64,000 nt of DNA from Chryseobacterium salipaludis (lineage in GTDB: Bacteria > Bacteroidota > Bacteroidia > Flavobacteriales > Weeksellaceae): positions 1 through 64,000 of the forward strand of contig NZ_JALHKS010000002.1 in assembly GCF_022968825.1 (NCBI RefSeq), written 5' to 3'. Shown in pieces: positions 27,887 through 37,389 of this stretch. The position numbers and the translations under genes are program-made. The stretch's first letter is position 1. The number at the start of each line of letters is the position of its first letter. The notes under the pieces are model-generated. The model was not told the DNA's origin. It made no database searches and saw only the letters and a program-made list of their open reading frames with translations.

Positions 27887-27995
27887 AAAACATTGTACTC
27901 CGATTTTACTTCAGTTACATGTCACAAAAAAAGGCAGGCACTGTGCGCTTTTGAACCTTTACATGATTTGTAAATTCTTTAATTATCGTTATTTC

Positions 27996-28027
27996 TTTGA
28001 TTTTTTAAGCGCCAGCCCTTACTTTTA
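27996..28027 (+). promoter_or_regulatory. Promoter of the carbonic anhydrase gene
   Basis: TTTG (27996-27999), a 20-nt spacer and TACTTTTA (28020-28027, one mismatch to TAnnTTTG), 20 nt before the ATG. Confidence 0.55.
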
Positions 28028-28047
28028 CAGTATCAAAAAACAAGCGC

Positions 28048-28728
28048 ATGAGAAAGTCCTACGACAAAATATTTGAAAAGAACAAAGCCTGGGTAGAAGC
28101 CCAATGTGCCGAGAATCCCGATTTCTTTAAAAATCTTTCGATTACCCAAACCCCGGAATTTCTGTATATCGGTTGCTCGGACAGCCGCGTCTCTGCAGAG
28201 GAAATGATGGGCATGAAACCGGGCGAACTCTTTGTTCACCGCAATATCGCGAACGTGGTGAATACGCTGGACATGAGCGCAACGGCCGTGATCCAGTATG
28301 CGGTGGAACACCTGCAGGTAAAACATATTATTGTGTGCGGACATTACGGTTGCGGCGGGATCAAAGCGGCTATGACGGCGGAAGACCTGGGACTTTTAAA
28401 TCCGTGGCTGCGAACGATTCGTGATGTATACCGGCTGCATCAGACCGAGCTGGATGCGATTGGAGATGAACAAAAGCGCTACGACCGGCTGGTGGAACTG
28501 AATGTGCAGGAACAGTGTATCAATGTCATTAAAATGGCCGTGGTACAGGAAGAATACCTGGTGGATGAATATCCGATTGTACACGGCTGGGTCTTTGACA
28601 TGCGCACCGGTAAAATCATCGACCTGGAAATTGATTTTGAAAATATCCTGAAAGACATCCAGAAAATTTACAACCTCACCAACTCCAACTGGGTGATGAG
28701 CCGCCAGAACAATAAGAATATGCAGTAA
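28048..28728 (+). CDS. can: Beta-class carbonic anhydrase
   Basis: 226 residues. Zinc ligands Cys43, His99 and Cys102 are in GCSDSRVSAEEM and CGHYGCGGI; Asp45 and Arg47 form the catalytic dyad. The enzyme interconverts CO2 and bicarbonate in the cytoplasm, supplying carboxylases. The gene ends exactly where the convergent pth gene ends (no gap). It has its own promoter. Confidence 0.95.
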   Translation: MRKSYDKIFEKNKAWVEAQCAENPDFFKNLSITQTPEFLYIGCSDSRVSAEEMMGMKPGELFVHRNIANVVNTLDMSATAVIQYAVEHLQVKHIIVCGHYGCGGIKAAMTAEDLGLLNPWLRTIRDVYRLHQTELDAIGDEQKRYDRLVELNVQEQCINVIKMAVVQEEYLVDEYPIVHGWVFDMRTGKIIDLEIDFENILKDIQKIYNLTNSNWVMSRQNNKNMQ

Positions 28729-29292
28729 TTACTTGCCGTTGAACGCCGTCATGGTGTTCTGGATTCCGGCAAAGACAAACGATAAACACGCTTTGGAAAA
28801 CTTCTCGATTCGCTCGGGGAGTTTTTCTTTTTCCGCTTCAGTCCATTTCCCAAGTACATAATCTACCTGCCGGCCCTCGGCAAAATCAGCGGAAATGCCA
28901 AAGCGCAGCCGCGGATACTGTTGTGTATTAAGTTGCTGCTGGATACTTTTCAGGCCATTGTGGCCCGCATCCGAACCTTTCATTTTCATGCGAAGGGTTC
29001 CGAAAGGCAGCGCCAGATCATCCGTAATAATCATCAGGTTTTCAACCGGGATATTTTCTTTCTGCAACCAAAAGCGCACGGCATTTCCGGAGAGGTTCAT
29101 ATAGGTATCCGGCTTCAGAATGAGAACTTTCCGCCCTTTATATTTCCCTTCAGCCAGCCAGCCGAAATTTGCAGATTTAAAGGGCACTTCCAGCTCGGCA
29201 GCAATTTTATCAGCTACTTTAAAACCAATATTATGGCGCGTTTCAGCGTATTCTTCCCCTTTATTTCCGAGCCCGACGATGAGGTATTTCAT
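28729..29292 (-). CDS. pth: Peptidyl-tRNA hydrolase
   Basis: 187 residues, typical of bacterial Pth. VGLGNKGEEYAETRHNIGF contains Asn10 and the catalytic His20; Asp91/Asp92 are in IITDDLALPFG and Asn112 in GSDAGHNGLKS. It releases peptides from prematurely dissociated peptidyl-tRNA. Downstream of a lipoprotein gene by 5 nt; convergent with the carbonic anhydrase gene. Confidence 0.96.
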   Translation of the reverse strand: MKYLIVGLGNKGEEYAETRHNIGFKVADKIAAELEVPFKSANFGWLAEGKYKGRKVLILKPDTYMNLSGNAVRFWLQKENIPVENLMIITDDLALPFGTLRMKMKGSDAGHNGLKSIQQQLNTQQYPRLRFGISADFAEGRQVDYVLGKWTEAEKEKLPERIEKFSKACLSFVFAGIQNTMTAFNGK

Positions 29293-29297
29293 ACACT

Positions 29298-30116
29298 TTA
29301 ATTCTTATATAAAAATGTAAACTTTTTCCCGGTAGTGCTGGCTTCGGTCGGGTATTTTTTTGGGTCGTATTTGTAAATGTATTCAGCGCTTTCCCCGTCC
29401 ACCGTTATTTTCGTAAAATTATTTATTGAAAAACCTGCCACGGCCCACGGCCCTTCATTATATACCGTTGAAAGGATTCGGTACACCATCGGAAGCTGTG
29501 CGAAGCCATTTGGATTATCGTCGAATAGATCAAAAGTAATCATTTCGTCAGAATTAGTTCCTGACGAAGTAATGGTCTTTTCCCACGAAGTAAGCTGATC
29601 ACCACTGTACCCTAATTCATTTTTAGTTTGAATGGAATCAGCAGGTGTGATTACAGGCGTAACTGTAGAAGTAATCGTAGTCGGTTTTTTATTGCTGTAA
29701 ATTACTTCGATTGAAATATCTGAAACTGCATTAGCTCCTTGCTTAATAGTCCCTTTAGCTCTACTTACTAATTTATCGGTGTTATACTCAAAAGTAAAAT
29801 CAGACGTGAAAATACCGTTTGAATCCTCATAAGTAACTGCCGCGCTTTTAACCGAATCAGCAGCATAGGTGAATTTGAACTGGCTTGTGCTGTTCTGGGT
29901 TGAATTCACTTCTGTCAGACGATTGGCACCATCATAACTGTACGTTGTATTCCCGCCCGCACTGTCTTCAACTTTAGATAAAAAACGCGGCTCCCAATCG
30001 TAGCTGGGTTCATTTACATTAAATAAAAGATCACCGTTCTCATCACGGCCGGGTTCACAGGAAAACAGCACGACCACAGAAAGTACGGTTCCCAATATAT
30101 ACAGAAGTTTCTTCAT
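29298..30116 (-). CDS. Lipoprotein with YD-repeat-like beta structure
   Basis: 272 residues starting MKKLLYILGTVLSVVVLFSC, a clear lipoprotein signal with Cys20. After it the sequence has YD/RHS-like beta strands such as TTYSYDGANRLTEV and FKFTYAADSV, and ends with YIYKYDPKKYP. Similar secreted lipoproteins are widespread in Flavobacteriia and have no known function. It is located 5 nt upstream of pth and is AT-richer than both neighbours. Not a full RHS toxin, only a short single-domain protein. Confidence 0.8.
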   Translation of the reverse strand: MKKLLYILGTVLSVVVLFSCEPGRDENGDLLFNVNEPSYDWEPRFLSKVEDSAGGNTTYSYDGANRLTEVNSTQNSTSQFKFTYAADSVKSAAVTYEDSNGIFTSDFTFEYNTDKLVSRAKGTIKQGANAVSDISIEVIYSNKKPTTITSTVTPVITPADSIQTKNELGYSGDQLTSWEKTITSSGTNSDEMITFDLFDDNPNGFAQLPMVYRILSTVYNEGPWAVAGFSINNFTKITVDGESAEYIYKYDPKKYPTEASTTGKKFTFLYKN

Positions 30117-30223
30117 CAGAATTTAATTTTAGGCAAAAATACGGTATTCCGGTAACTTATTTTTTTAACGCTGATTTGTGTAATAGCGTATCATGTTTTT
30201 CTTTCTACATTAAAATCATGTAT

Positions 30224-30250
30224 TTTAAAAACTTGCTAAGTAGCAAGTTG
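30224..30250 (-). terminator. Terminator downstream of mfd
   Basis: AACTTGCTA (30230-30238 region) and TAGCAAGTT form a 9-bp perfect stem with a minimal loop; the minus strand then reads into a T-rich stretch (TTTTTAAAA). It sits about 40 nt after the mfd stop. Confidence 0.65.
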
Positions 30251-30291
30251 CCGGTCGGCAAGTTCATAGTGGCGTAAATAAATTGTAATTC

Positions 30292-33200
30292 TTACGACTG
30301 TTTCATAATCTCCAATTGCAAAATCCGGTGCAGCACCGCATTGATGTCTTCCACGTTCTTCACCCCTTCCTTGCGCATCATCAGCTGATTGCCTTCCTTG
30401 CTGGATTTTTCTTTTAATACCGCTTCCGTCGGGTTGGATGTTAAGTACGAAATAATGTTCTTAAACCTTTCACTCTGATAAAAGCGGTCCTGCGGATTGG
30501 AGGGGAAATACCCGATAAAAATGCCGCTCTTCACCACCAGTCTTTCAAAGCCGACATCGGCTGCAATCCATTTGAGCTCCACGGATTTCAACAGGTTTTT
30601 AGCTTCTTCCGGCAGTTCCCCAAAACGGTCTTTCAGTTCCTCCTCAAACTGCTTGAGCTGCTGCGGACTTTCCGTATCGGCCAGTTTCTGGTATAAGGAC
30701 AAACGCTCTTCAATGCTTTGCACGTAGGAATCGGGAAGCATCAGTTCCAGATCGGTATCAATGTTGACTTCCTTGGTGGATTTAAAGAGTTTCTTCCGTT
30801 CTTCCTCATTTTCAAAAAGGTCTTCGAATTCCGCATCGCTCTGCAATTCCTCCAGCGCTTCCTGCATGATTTTCTGATAGGTATCAAAGCCCATTTCATT
30901 AATGAAACCACTCTGTTCCCCACCCAGCAAATCACCGGCACCGCGGATTTCCAAGTCTTTCATGGCAATCTGAAAACCGCTGCCCAGGTCCGAAAACTGC
31001 TCAATCGCTTCCAGCCTTTTTCTTGCGTCAGAAGTTACCATATCAAACGGCGGCGTAATCAGGTAGCAGAACGCTTTTCTGTTGCTCCGGCCCACGCGCC
31101 CGCGCATCTGGTGAATATCTGCCATGCCGAAACGCTGGGCATCATTAATGAAAATCGTGTTGGCATTCGGTACATCTACTCCACTTTCCACAATCGTGGT
31201 GGAAACCAGCACGTCATATTTTCCTTCTATGAAATCCAGGACATTTTTTTCAAGTTGCTTTCCTTCCATTTGTCCGTGGCCGGTAATCACCCGCGCATCC
31301 GGCACCAGTCTTTGAATCAAGCCGGCGATATCTTTCAGGTTTTCCACCCGGTTGTTAATGAAGTATACCTGGCCGTCCCGCTGCAGTTCATAGGAAATCG
31401 CATCACGGATAATTTCTTCATTAAAACCAACGATCTGCGTTTCCACCGGCTGGCGGTTGGGCGGTGGCGTTTTAATCACCGATAGGTCACGCGCGGCCAT
31501 CAGCGAAAACTGGAGCGTCCGCGGAATCGGCGTGGCCGTCAGTGTCAGTGTATCAATATTACTTTTGAGGGTCTTTAATTTATCTTTTACGGAAACGCCG
31601 AATTTATGTTCCTCGTCAATAATCAATAAGCCTAGGTCTTTAAATTTCACACTGCTGCCCACCAGCTGATGGGTTCCGATCACAATATCCACACTGCCGT
31701 CCCTTAAACCTGCCAGCGTTTCTGCTTTTTGCTTGGCCGTCCGGAACCGGTTGAGATAAGAGATGTTTACCGGGAAATCTTTAAGCCTTTCCTTAAAACT
31801 GCGGTAATGCTGGAAGGCAAGAATTGTGGTCGGCACCAAAATCGCTACCTGTTTCCCGTCGGTAGCTGCTTTGAAAGCGGCGCGGATGGCAATTTCCGTT
31901 TTCCCGAAACCAACGTCACCGCAGATCAGCCGGTCCATCACGGTGTTGTTTTCCATGTCCTTTTTCACATCTACCGTAGCTTTTTCCTGGTCGGGCGTAT
32001 CTTCATAAATAAAGCTAGCTTCCAGCTCATTCTGCAGGTAGGAATCGGGTGCAAACGCAAAACCTTTGGCGGTTTTTCGCTCGGCGTAGAGTTTAATTAA
32101 GTCAAAAGCAATCTGTTTTACTTTCGCTTTCGTTTTCTGTTTTAATGTTTTCCAGGCCGGCGACCCCAGTTTGGAAAGCACGATTTCTTTGCCTTCCGGG
32201 CCGTTGTACTTTGATATTTTATGAAGCGAGTGAATGCTGACATACAGCAGATCTCCGTTTTTATAGGTGAGTTTAAAACATTCCTGCACTTTGCCATCAT
32301 TATTCACTTTCACCAAGCCCATAAACTTCCCGATGCCATGGTCGATATGCGTAATGTAATCGCCCACTTTCATCTGCATCAGATCTTTCAGTGTAATCTG
32401 TTCGGATTTGGCAAATGAATTCTTGGCTTTAAAGCGCTGATAACGTTCGAAAATCTGGTGGTCTGTGTACACCGAAATTTTGTGATCGTGGTCCACAAAG
32501 CCTTCGTGGAGTTCAGACTTAAATGATCGAAAAGGAACATCTTTTTCCAGTTCTTCAAAAATGGCTTCGAGTCTTTCCTTCTGTTTCTCACCGGAAAAGG
32601 AAATCCAGGTTTCATATTCCTGTTGCTGTTTGGCATCCAGGTCTTCCTGCAGCAGGTCAAACTTTTTATTGAAGGTAGGCTGCGCTGTTTGGTTCAGTGT
32701 TATAATTTCTGAGCCGGGAATTTCCTGCAGTGTGAAATCCACCCAGTCAAAGCGGCGGACATTGGACATAAATTCTTCCTCCGGCACAAACAGTTCTTCC
32801 GGCGTGGAATGCTTGATGTCTCTGCTCAGTTTCAGGAAATTTTCTTCGGCTTTTGCATAAAAGTTTTTAATAACCGTAAAACCTAAAAAAGCATTTTTGG
32901 TAACCACCAGCAAGTTCTCCGGTGCCAAATCAAACAGCGGCACACGACTGCTGACCACGGTGTAATTCATGTTTGACACCAGCTGAAACTCCTCCACCTT
33001 TTCTTTGGTAAGCTGTGTTTCAATATCAAAAGTTTTAATGCTTTCCACCTCATTGCCAAAAAAGGAGATGCGGTAAGGCTCCTCGTTAGAATAGGAAAAC
33101 ACGTCCACAATTCCACCTCTCACCGAAAACTCGCCCGGCTCGGAAACGAAATCCGTCAGCTGAAACTGAAACTGCTCCAGCAATTCTTCGGTAAAATTAA

Positions 33201-33666
33201 AATCGAGTTTATCGCCTGCTTTAATGGTGTGTGAAATCGCTTTGAAATCCTCTTTCCTTATCACCTTTTCGGCCAGTGACACAAATGGCGCCACCATCAC
33301 CTGCGGCTTTTTATTGGTGTGAATTTTATTAAGGACTTCTGTGCGAAGCACCAGGTTTGCATTCTGTGTTTTTTCCGTCTGATAGGGGTCCAGATGGCTG
33401 GGCGGGAAATACAGCACATTCTCACGGCCGAGTAATTCCTCCAGTTCTGCCGTCAGGTAGAGCGCATCCTCTTTATCATCCGCCAGGAAAAGTATCGACG
33501 TTTTTCTCAGCAGAAACAGTTCCGCCGCCAGTATGGAAGGTGCCGAGCCGGCGGAAGATTTCACCGCCAGTGGCTTTTTGTTATCTAAAGCAGTACATAT
33601 ATTTTTTCCAAAATCACGTTGCAGCAGCGAGGGCAGCAAGGTTTCGGTGATGTTTTTCAGTTGCAT
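30292..33666 (-). CDS. mfd: Transcription-repair coupling factor Mfd
   Basis: 1124 residues, normal length. N-terminal UvrB-like modules, the RNA-polymerase-interacting CarD-like domain (GDYITHIDHGIGKFMGLVKV), then the RecG-like motor with GDVGFGKTEIAIRAAFKA (Walker A), IDEEHKFGV (Walker B) and MRGRVGRSNRKAFCYL, and the C-terminal TRCF domain. Mfd removes RNA polymerase stalled at DNA lesions and recruits the UvrABC excision machinery. Confidence 0.97.
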   Translation of the reverse strand: MQLKNITETLLPSLLQRDFGKNICTALDNKKPLAVKSSAGSAPSILAAELFLLRKTSILFLADDKEDALYLTAELEELLGRENVLYFPPSHLDPYQTEKTQNANLVLRTEVLNKIHTNKKPQVMVAPFVSLAEKVIRKEDFKAISHTIKAGDKLDFNFTEELLEQFQFQLTDFVSEPGEFSVRGGIVDVFSYSNEEPYRISFFGNEVESIKTFDIETQLTKEKVEEFQLVSNMNYTVVSSRVPLFDLAPENLLVVTKNAFLGFTVIKNFYAKAEENFLKLSRDIKHSTPEELFVPEEEFMSNVRRFDWVDFTLQEIPGSEIITLNQTAQPTFNKKFDLLQEDLDAKQQQEYETWISFSGEKQKERLEAIFEELEKDVPFRSFKSELHEGFVDHDHKISVYTDHQIFERYQRFKAKNSFAKSEQITLKDLMQMKVGDYITHIDHGIGKFMGLVKVNNDGKVQECFKLTYKNGDLLYVSIHSLHKISKYNGPEGKEIVLSKLGSPAWKTLKQKTKAKVKQIAFDLIKLYAERKTAKGFAFAPDSYLQNELEASFIYEDTPDQEKATVDVKKDMENNTVMDRLICGDVGFGKTEIAIRAAFKAATDGKQVAILVPTTILAFQHYRSFKERLKDFPVNISYLNRFRTAKQKAETLAGLRDGSVDIVIGTHQLVGSSVKFKDLGLLIIDEEHKFGVSVKDKLKTLKSNIDTLTLTATPIPRTLQFSLMAARDLSVIKTPPPNRQPVETQIVGFNEEIIRDAISYELQRDGQVYFINNRVENLKDIAGLIQRLVPDARVITGHGQMEGKQLEKNVLDFIEGKYDVLVSTTIVESGVDVPNANTIFINDAQRFGMADIHQMRGRVGRSNRKAFCYLITPPFDMVTSDARKRLEAIEQFSDLGSGFQIAMKDLEIRGAGDLLGGEQSGFINEMGFDTYQKIMQEALEELQSDAEFEDLFENEEERKKLFKSTKEVNIDTDLELMLPDSYVQSIEERLSLYQKLADTESPQQLKQFEEELKDRFGELPEEAKNLLKSVELKWIAADVGFERLVVKSGIFIGYFPSNPQDRFYQSERFKNIISYLTSNPTEAVLKEKSSKEGNQLMMRKEGVKNVEDINAVLHRILQLEIMKQS

Positions 33667-33871
33667 AGTCGTTCGTAAAAGCTAAAATAAGGCCATCAGC
33701 CTATAAATGCAGATGCGGCACCGGGAGTTTTCCGGCGCCGTTTTGCAGCCGTAAATTTACAATTATTTTCGGGCATTTCATCTTGGCAAGGGCTGGCGGT
33801 CCTTAAACAAACTTCGTGCGACAAAAATTTATTTGGATTATCTTCACCACGAAAAACACATTTTAAAACTT

Positions 33872-34336
33872 ATGAAAAAAAGGTTTTCTGCTCACTGCTT
33901 TTCTGGTCAGTTCCCTGCACTTTATTTCCGCGCAAAAGAAATCTGCCACAGCTGATATAACAGCAAATATCGGTACGTACGCTGTTTTCATGAAACCGGC
34001 AGGAAGCGATATTTTAGCACAGCACCTGCAGCCGTTTTACGGATTTGGCGTACAAACAAATCTGATGACACCGCAGAGCCTTTCGCTGGCGGCAGTTTTT
34101 ACCGGCTGACCACCCGGCCTGAAGAAAACAAGAGCACTTACGCCGTTAATATGGCCGGATTTACCGGTGGCATTACTTTTCTCCACCCTATCGACCGCGA
34201 AGAACAGCAGTCATTATTTGTGACACCCAAGATCAATGTCATGTTTCCGCCGTCAGCGGACAAACATCCCTTTTCACTCGTGCGAAGAGAAACGGTATTG
34301 CTGAGCATCAGTGCCGGCTACCGCTATCAGTTCTGA
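33872..34336 (+). pseudogene. Frameshifted small outer-membrane beta-barrel-like protein
   Basis: The three frames join into one sensible protein of about 154 residues if two single-base changes are made: one A removed from the A7 run at 33875-33881 and one T added to the T5 run at 34096-34100. The repaired protein starts MKKGFLLTAFLVSSLHFISA (signal peptide), continues TANIGTYAVFMKPAG and ends SISAGYRYQF, with the C-terminal Phe common in outer-membrane barrels. It may be a true pseudogene, a phase-variable gene, or carry sequencing errors in homopolymers. Family not recognised. Confidence 0.7.
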
Positions 34337-34371
34337 GAAAACCAAGCTGCCCGGTGTGGCTAAAAAACTTT

Positions 34372-34379
34372 TACATTTG
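34372..34379 (+). promoter_or_regulatory. -7 element 4 nt before the GH3-family start
   Basis: TACATTTG matches TAnnTTTG; the ATG begins at 34384 after CAAC. If transcription starts 4-7 nt downstream of the box, the mRNA is leaderless. Confidence 0.65.
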
Positions 34380-34383
34380 CAAC

Positions 34384-35868
34384 ATGCTTTCTATTATAAA
34401 AAGAAATATTGCACTGCTTTGGGCGAAAAAGCATGTGAAGAAAGCAGCCGCTTTTAAAACCAACGCGGTTGCCGACCAGCAGAAACTGCTGTTATCCCTG
34501 GTGAAAACCGCCGAGAAAACTTTATTTGGCCGCCTGCATCAGTTTGAAAATATCCGTACGGTGGAAGACTTTCAGCGGCAGGTACCGGTTGCGGACTATG
34601 AAGATTTAAAACCATTTATCGATAAAGTTAAACGGGGGCAGCGCCATATTCTGTGGCCGGAAACGCCGCTGTATTTCGCCAAAACTTCGGGGACCACTTC
34701 CGGCGCGAAATATATTCCTATTTCCCAGGAAGGAATGCCGTATCAGGTAAGCGCCGCGCAGAGTGCTATTTTTCATTATATCGCGCAGAAAAACAATGCT
34801 GATTTTGTTTCCGGGAAAATGATTTTCCTGCAGGGAAGTCCGGAGCTCGAAGAAGTGTACGGCATCAAAACCGGGCGCCTTTCCGGTATTGTCGCACATC
34901 ATATCCCCGATTATCTTCAAAAAAACCGCCTGCCCAGCCTGGAAACAAACCTGATTGAAGACTGGGAAACAAAAGTGGATGCCATTGTGCGCGAAACAGA
35001 ACATGAAAACATGACGCTCATTTCGGGGATTCCGCCCTGGCTGATTATGTATTTTGAAAAACTCGTGGCGCGGCATAATAAAAAAATCACGGCACTTTTC
35101 CCAAACCTGCAATTGCTGATTACCGGCGGTGTGAACTACGAACCTTACCGCGAAAAAATGGAAGAACTGCTCGGCAAGCCGGTGGACACCCTGCAGACCT
35201 TTCCCGCCAGCGAAGGTTTCTTTGCTTTTCAGGACGATTACCGAAAAGAAGGGTTATTGCTGCTGACCAACCACGGAATTTTTTACGAGTTTATTCCACT
35301 GGAGGAGTTTGGCAAACCGAATGCAAAACGTCTGACTTTGGGAGAAATTGAACTTGAAAAAGATTATGCCTTACTTCTTACCACCAATTCCGGGTTGTGG
35401 GCCTATTCTATCGGGGACGTGGTACGTTTTATTTCCAAAGAGCCGTACCGGGTGCTGGTGTCCGGCCGCACCAAGCATTTCACCTCAGCGTTTGGAGAGC
35501 ACGTGATTGCGTATGAAGTAGAGGAAGCCCTGAAAGCCACCATCGCGCAACATCCGGCGCAGATTACAGAGTTTCATCTCGCACCTCAGGTAAATCCTCG
35601 CGAAGGCCTTCCTTATCATGAGTGGCTGATTGAATTTGCCAAAAAGCCTGAACATATAGAGCAGTTTAGCGCCACACTTGATGCCGAGATGCGCAAGAGA
35701 AACAGTTACTATGATGATCTGATTTCAGGACATGTTTTGCGCCCCTTGGTGATTACGACTTTAGCATCAAATTCATTCCTTAACTACGCAAAATCACAAG
35801 GAAAACTGGGAGGTCAAAATAAAATCCCCAGATTAGCAAATGACCGCAGGATTGCCGATTTCCTATAG
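34384..35868 (+). CDS. GH3 auxin-responsive-promoter-family (acyl-adenylate-forming) protein
   Basis: I prefer ATG 34384 over the upstream ATG at 34354 because it gives the family-typical start MLSIIKRNIALLWAKKH and lies just behind a promoter box. The 494-residue product has FAKTSGTTSGAKYIPIS (the adenylation P-loop of the GH3/ANL superfamily), LLITGGVNYEPY and GLWAYSIGDVVRF. Plant GH3 enzymes conjugate amino acids to carboxylic hormones; the bacterial members, common in Flavobacteriia, have unknown substrates. No biosynthetic partner genes are adjacent. Confidence 0.9.
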   Translation: MLSIIKRNIALLWAKKHVKKAAAFKTNAVADQQKLLLSLVKTAEKTLFGRLHQFENIRTVEDFQRQVPVADYEDLKPFIDKVKRGQRHILWPETPLYFAKTSGTTSGAKYIPISQEGMPYQVSAAQSAIFHYIAQKNNADFVSGKMIFLQGSPELEEVYGIKTGRLSGIVAHHIPDYLQKNRLPSLETNLIEDWETKVDAIVRETEHENMTLISGIPPWLIMYFEKLVARHNKKITALFPNLQLLITGGVNYEPYREKMEELLGKPVDTLQTFPASEGFFAFQDDYRKEGLLLLTNHGIFYEFIPLEEFGKPNAKRLTLGEIELEKDYALLLTTNSGLWAYSIGDVVRFISKEPYRVLVSGRTKHFTSAFGEHVIAYEVEEALKATIAQHPAQITEFHLAPQVNPREGLPYHEWLIEFAKKPEHIEQFSATLDAEMRKRNSYYDDLISGHVLRPLVITTLASNSFLNYAKSQGKLGGQNKIPRLANDRRIADFL

Positions 35869-35931
35869 GAAGATTACTTTTATTAAATTATAATTTATAT
35901 ATTAGCCAATCATTAATTATAATTTATCAAA

Positions 35932-36906
35932 ATGAAAAAAATCTATTTACTAGCTGCGACTGCGTTGACTTTGTCTTTTGCAAGCGGGCAGAAAATTAAC
36001 AAATCAAAAACAGTTCAAAACTATGCAGGAAACTCTTTTGTAACTTCAAAAGCACCGTCTCAGTTATTTATCCAAATTGCAAACGGGCAGAACGGTTACG
36101 GAGTAGGAAATCTTTCTGCTTTTGGTGGTGCTATTTATCTAGCAGATGATTTTGAAATCCTGAACCCTGCTACTATTACTAAAATCACAACTTATGGTTT
36201 TACAACCGTGGCACCAACTGATTTGCTCGCTGAAGAAATAACTGAGGTTAAAATCCATATTTTTGAGAATAATAATGGAGTACCAGCTACAAAACCGGCA
36301 AATGCATTTAAAACTATTACTGTAGCGAAAGGCAGTCCTGGTCTCATTATCAATAATAATTTGGAGAGCAGCGGACAGCTTTATGAAATTTCTGTAGATC
36401 TGGCAGCTGCAGGAATTGATTTGCAATTAGAAAATAAAAAAAGATATTGGTTTTCAATAGTACCTTCGGTCGATTTTGAAGATGATTTAAGGTACGCTTG
36501 GTTTAAAGCCGAAGACAATAAATTTCCCGGAAAAGTCCACTTAATTGACCCTTCAGATTTGTTTGAAGAAGGTTTTACCGAATGGATATCTCTCGATGAT
36601 TTCTTTTCAGAACCTTGGGGAGATTTCGGTTTGGCTTTCAGTATAACAGGCGACACGGCGCTCGGCACCAGTGAACTGTACAGCAACGTAAAACCCGTAA
36701 TGGCCACACAACAAGGCGACCTTTTGCATATTTTCACAAAGAACGATAAGCTGAAATCTGCGGATATTTACGCCACTGATGGCAAAAAAGTAGCTTCCGG
36801 AACGGTGGATAAACTCAACATCGGCCAACTGCCCAAAGGTGTATACATCCTGAATGTAACCCTTGCCAGCGGAAAAACAGAATCTACCAAATTTATCAAG
36901 AGATAA
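35932..36906 (+). CDS. Secreted protein with T9SS type A sorting domain
   Basis: 324 residues. The signal peptide MKKIYLLAATALTLSFASG is followed by a beta-rich region of about 220 residues and a C-terminal domain (about 245-324: SADIYATDGKKVASG, LPKGVYILNVTLASGK, ending KFIKR) that matches the type A sorting signal of the type IX secretion system. The protein is therefore exported across the outer membrane and probably anchored on the surface or released. The central domain is not recognised. The DNA changes from AT-rich (35,930-36,640) to GC-richer at the sorting domain, a sign of domain joining. A strong terminator follows. Confidence 0.85.
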   Translation: MKKIYLLAATALTLSFASGQKINKSKTVQNYAGNSFVTSKAPSQLFIQIANGQNGYGVGNLSAFGGAIYLADDFEILNPATITKITTYGFTTVAPTDLLAEEITEVKIHIFENNNGVPATKPANAFKTITVAKGSPGLIINNNLESSGQLYEISVDLAAAGIDLQLENKKRYWFSIVPSVDFEDDLRYAWFKAEDNKFPGKVHLIDPSDLFEEGFTEWISLDDFFSEPWGDFGLAFSITGDTALGTSELYSNVKPVMATQQGDLLHIFTKNDKLKSADIYATDGKKVASGTVDKLNIGQLPKGVYILNVTLASGKTESTKFIKR

Positions 36907-36924
36907 TCAAAACTTACCTCAACA

Positions 36925-36959
36925 AAATATCCGGGCATCTCACCCGGATATTTCTTTTA
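36925..36959 (+). terminator. Intrinsic terminator of the T9SS-sorted protein gene
   Basis: AAATATCCGGG (36925-36935) pairs with CCCGGATATTT (36943-36953), 11 bp over a 7-nt loop, followed by CTTTTAT. It could also serve the convergent SMR gene. Confidence 0.85.
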
Positions 36960-36976
36960 TATAAAGCCGCACAAAC

Positions 36977-37315
36977 TTAATTCGATACCGCCTTCAGTCC
37001 GACCACCGACGCAATCAGCGTGAGCGCAAAGAAAATCCGCCAAAAGGTCGCCGGCTCATTAAAAAAGAAAATGCCCATTACTACCGCGCCCACAGCGCCA
37101 ATGCCGGTCCAGACCGCATACGCCGTACCGATCGGAATGGGATTACTGCCATAGGATATCGCTTTGTAGAGCAAGAACATGCTTAAAAACAAAGAGGCAG
37201 CAAAACCGGCCCACCAAAAATAACTTTCACGGCCCGTGGTTTCCTGCGCCCTGCCGAGACAGGTGGCAAACGCAGTTTCAAACAAGCCGCCGATAATCAG
37301 AATAATCCAGTTCAT
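36977..37315 (-). CDS. SMR-family small multidrug/guanidinium exporter (SugE/Gdx-like)
   Basis: 112 residues with four membrane segments. Glu13 in the first segment (GGLFETAFA) is the conserved proton/substrate-coupling residue of SMR transporters. GTAYAVWTGIGAVGAV and the SLFLSMFLLYKAI segment point to the SugE/Gdx branch, known to export guanidinium or quaternary ammonium compounds, rather than EmrE. The Trp next to Glu13 found in Gdx is Phe16 here, so the specificity is uncertain. No guanidine riboswitch is apparent upstream. Divergent from the MFS gene. Confidence 0.85.
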   Translation of the reverse strand: MNWIILIIGGLFETAFATCLGRAQETTGRESYFWWAGFAASLFLSMFLLYKAISYGSNPIPIGTAYAVWTGIGAVGAVVMGIFFFNEPATFWRIFFALTLIASVVGLKAVSN

Positions 37316-37377
37316 GCGCCAAAGATAGAAATTTAAACAGCGACCTGATTTTTAAATTATCTTCCCGGCGGTTAGCT

Positions 37378-37385
37378 TACTTTTG
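37378..37385 (+). promoter_or_regulatory. -7 element 4 nt before the MFS start
   Basis: TACTTTTG matches TAnnTTTG; CACC separates it from ATG 37390. Predicts a leaderless transcript. Confidence 0.6.
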
Positions 37386-37389
37386 CACC

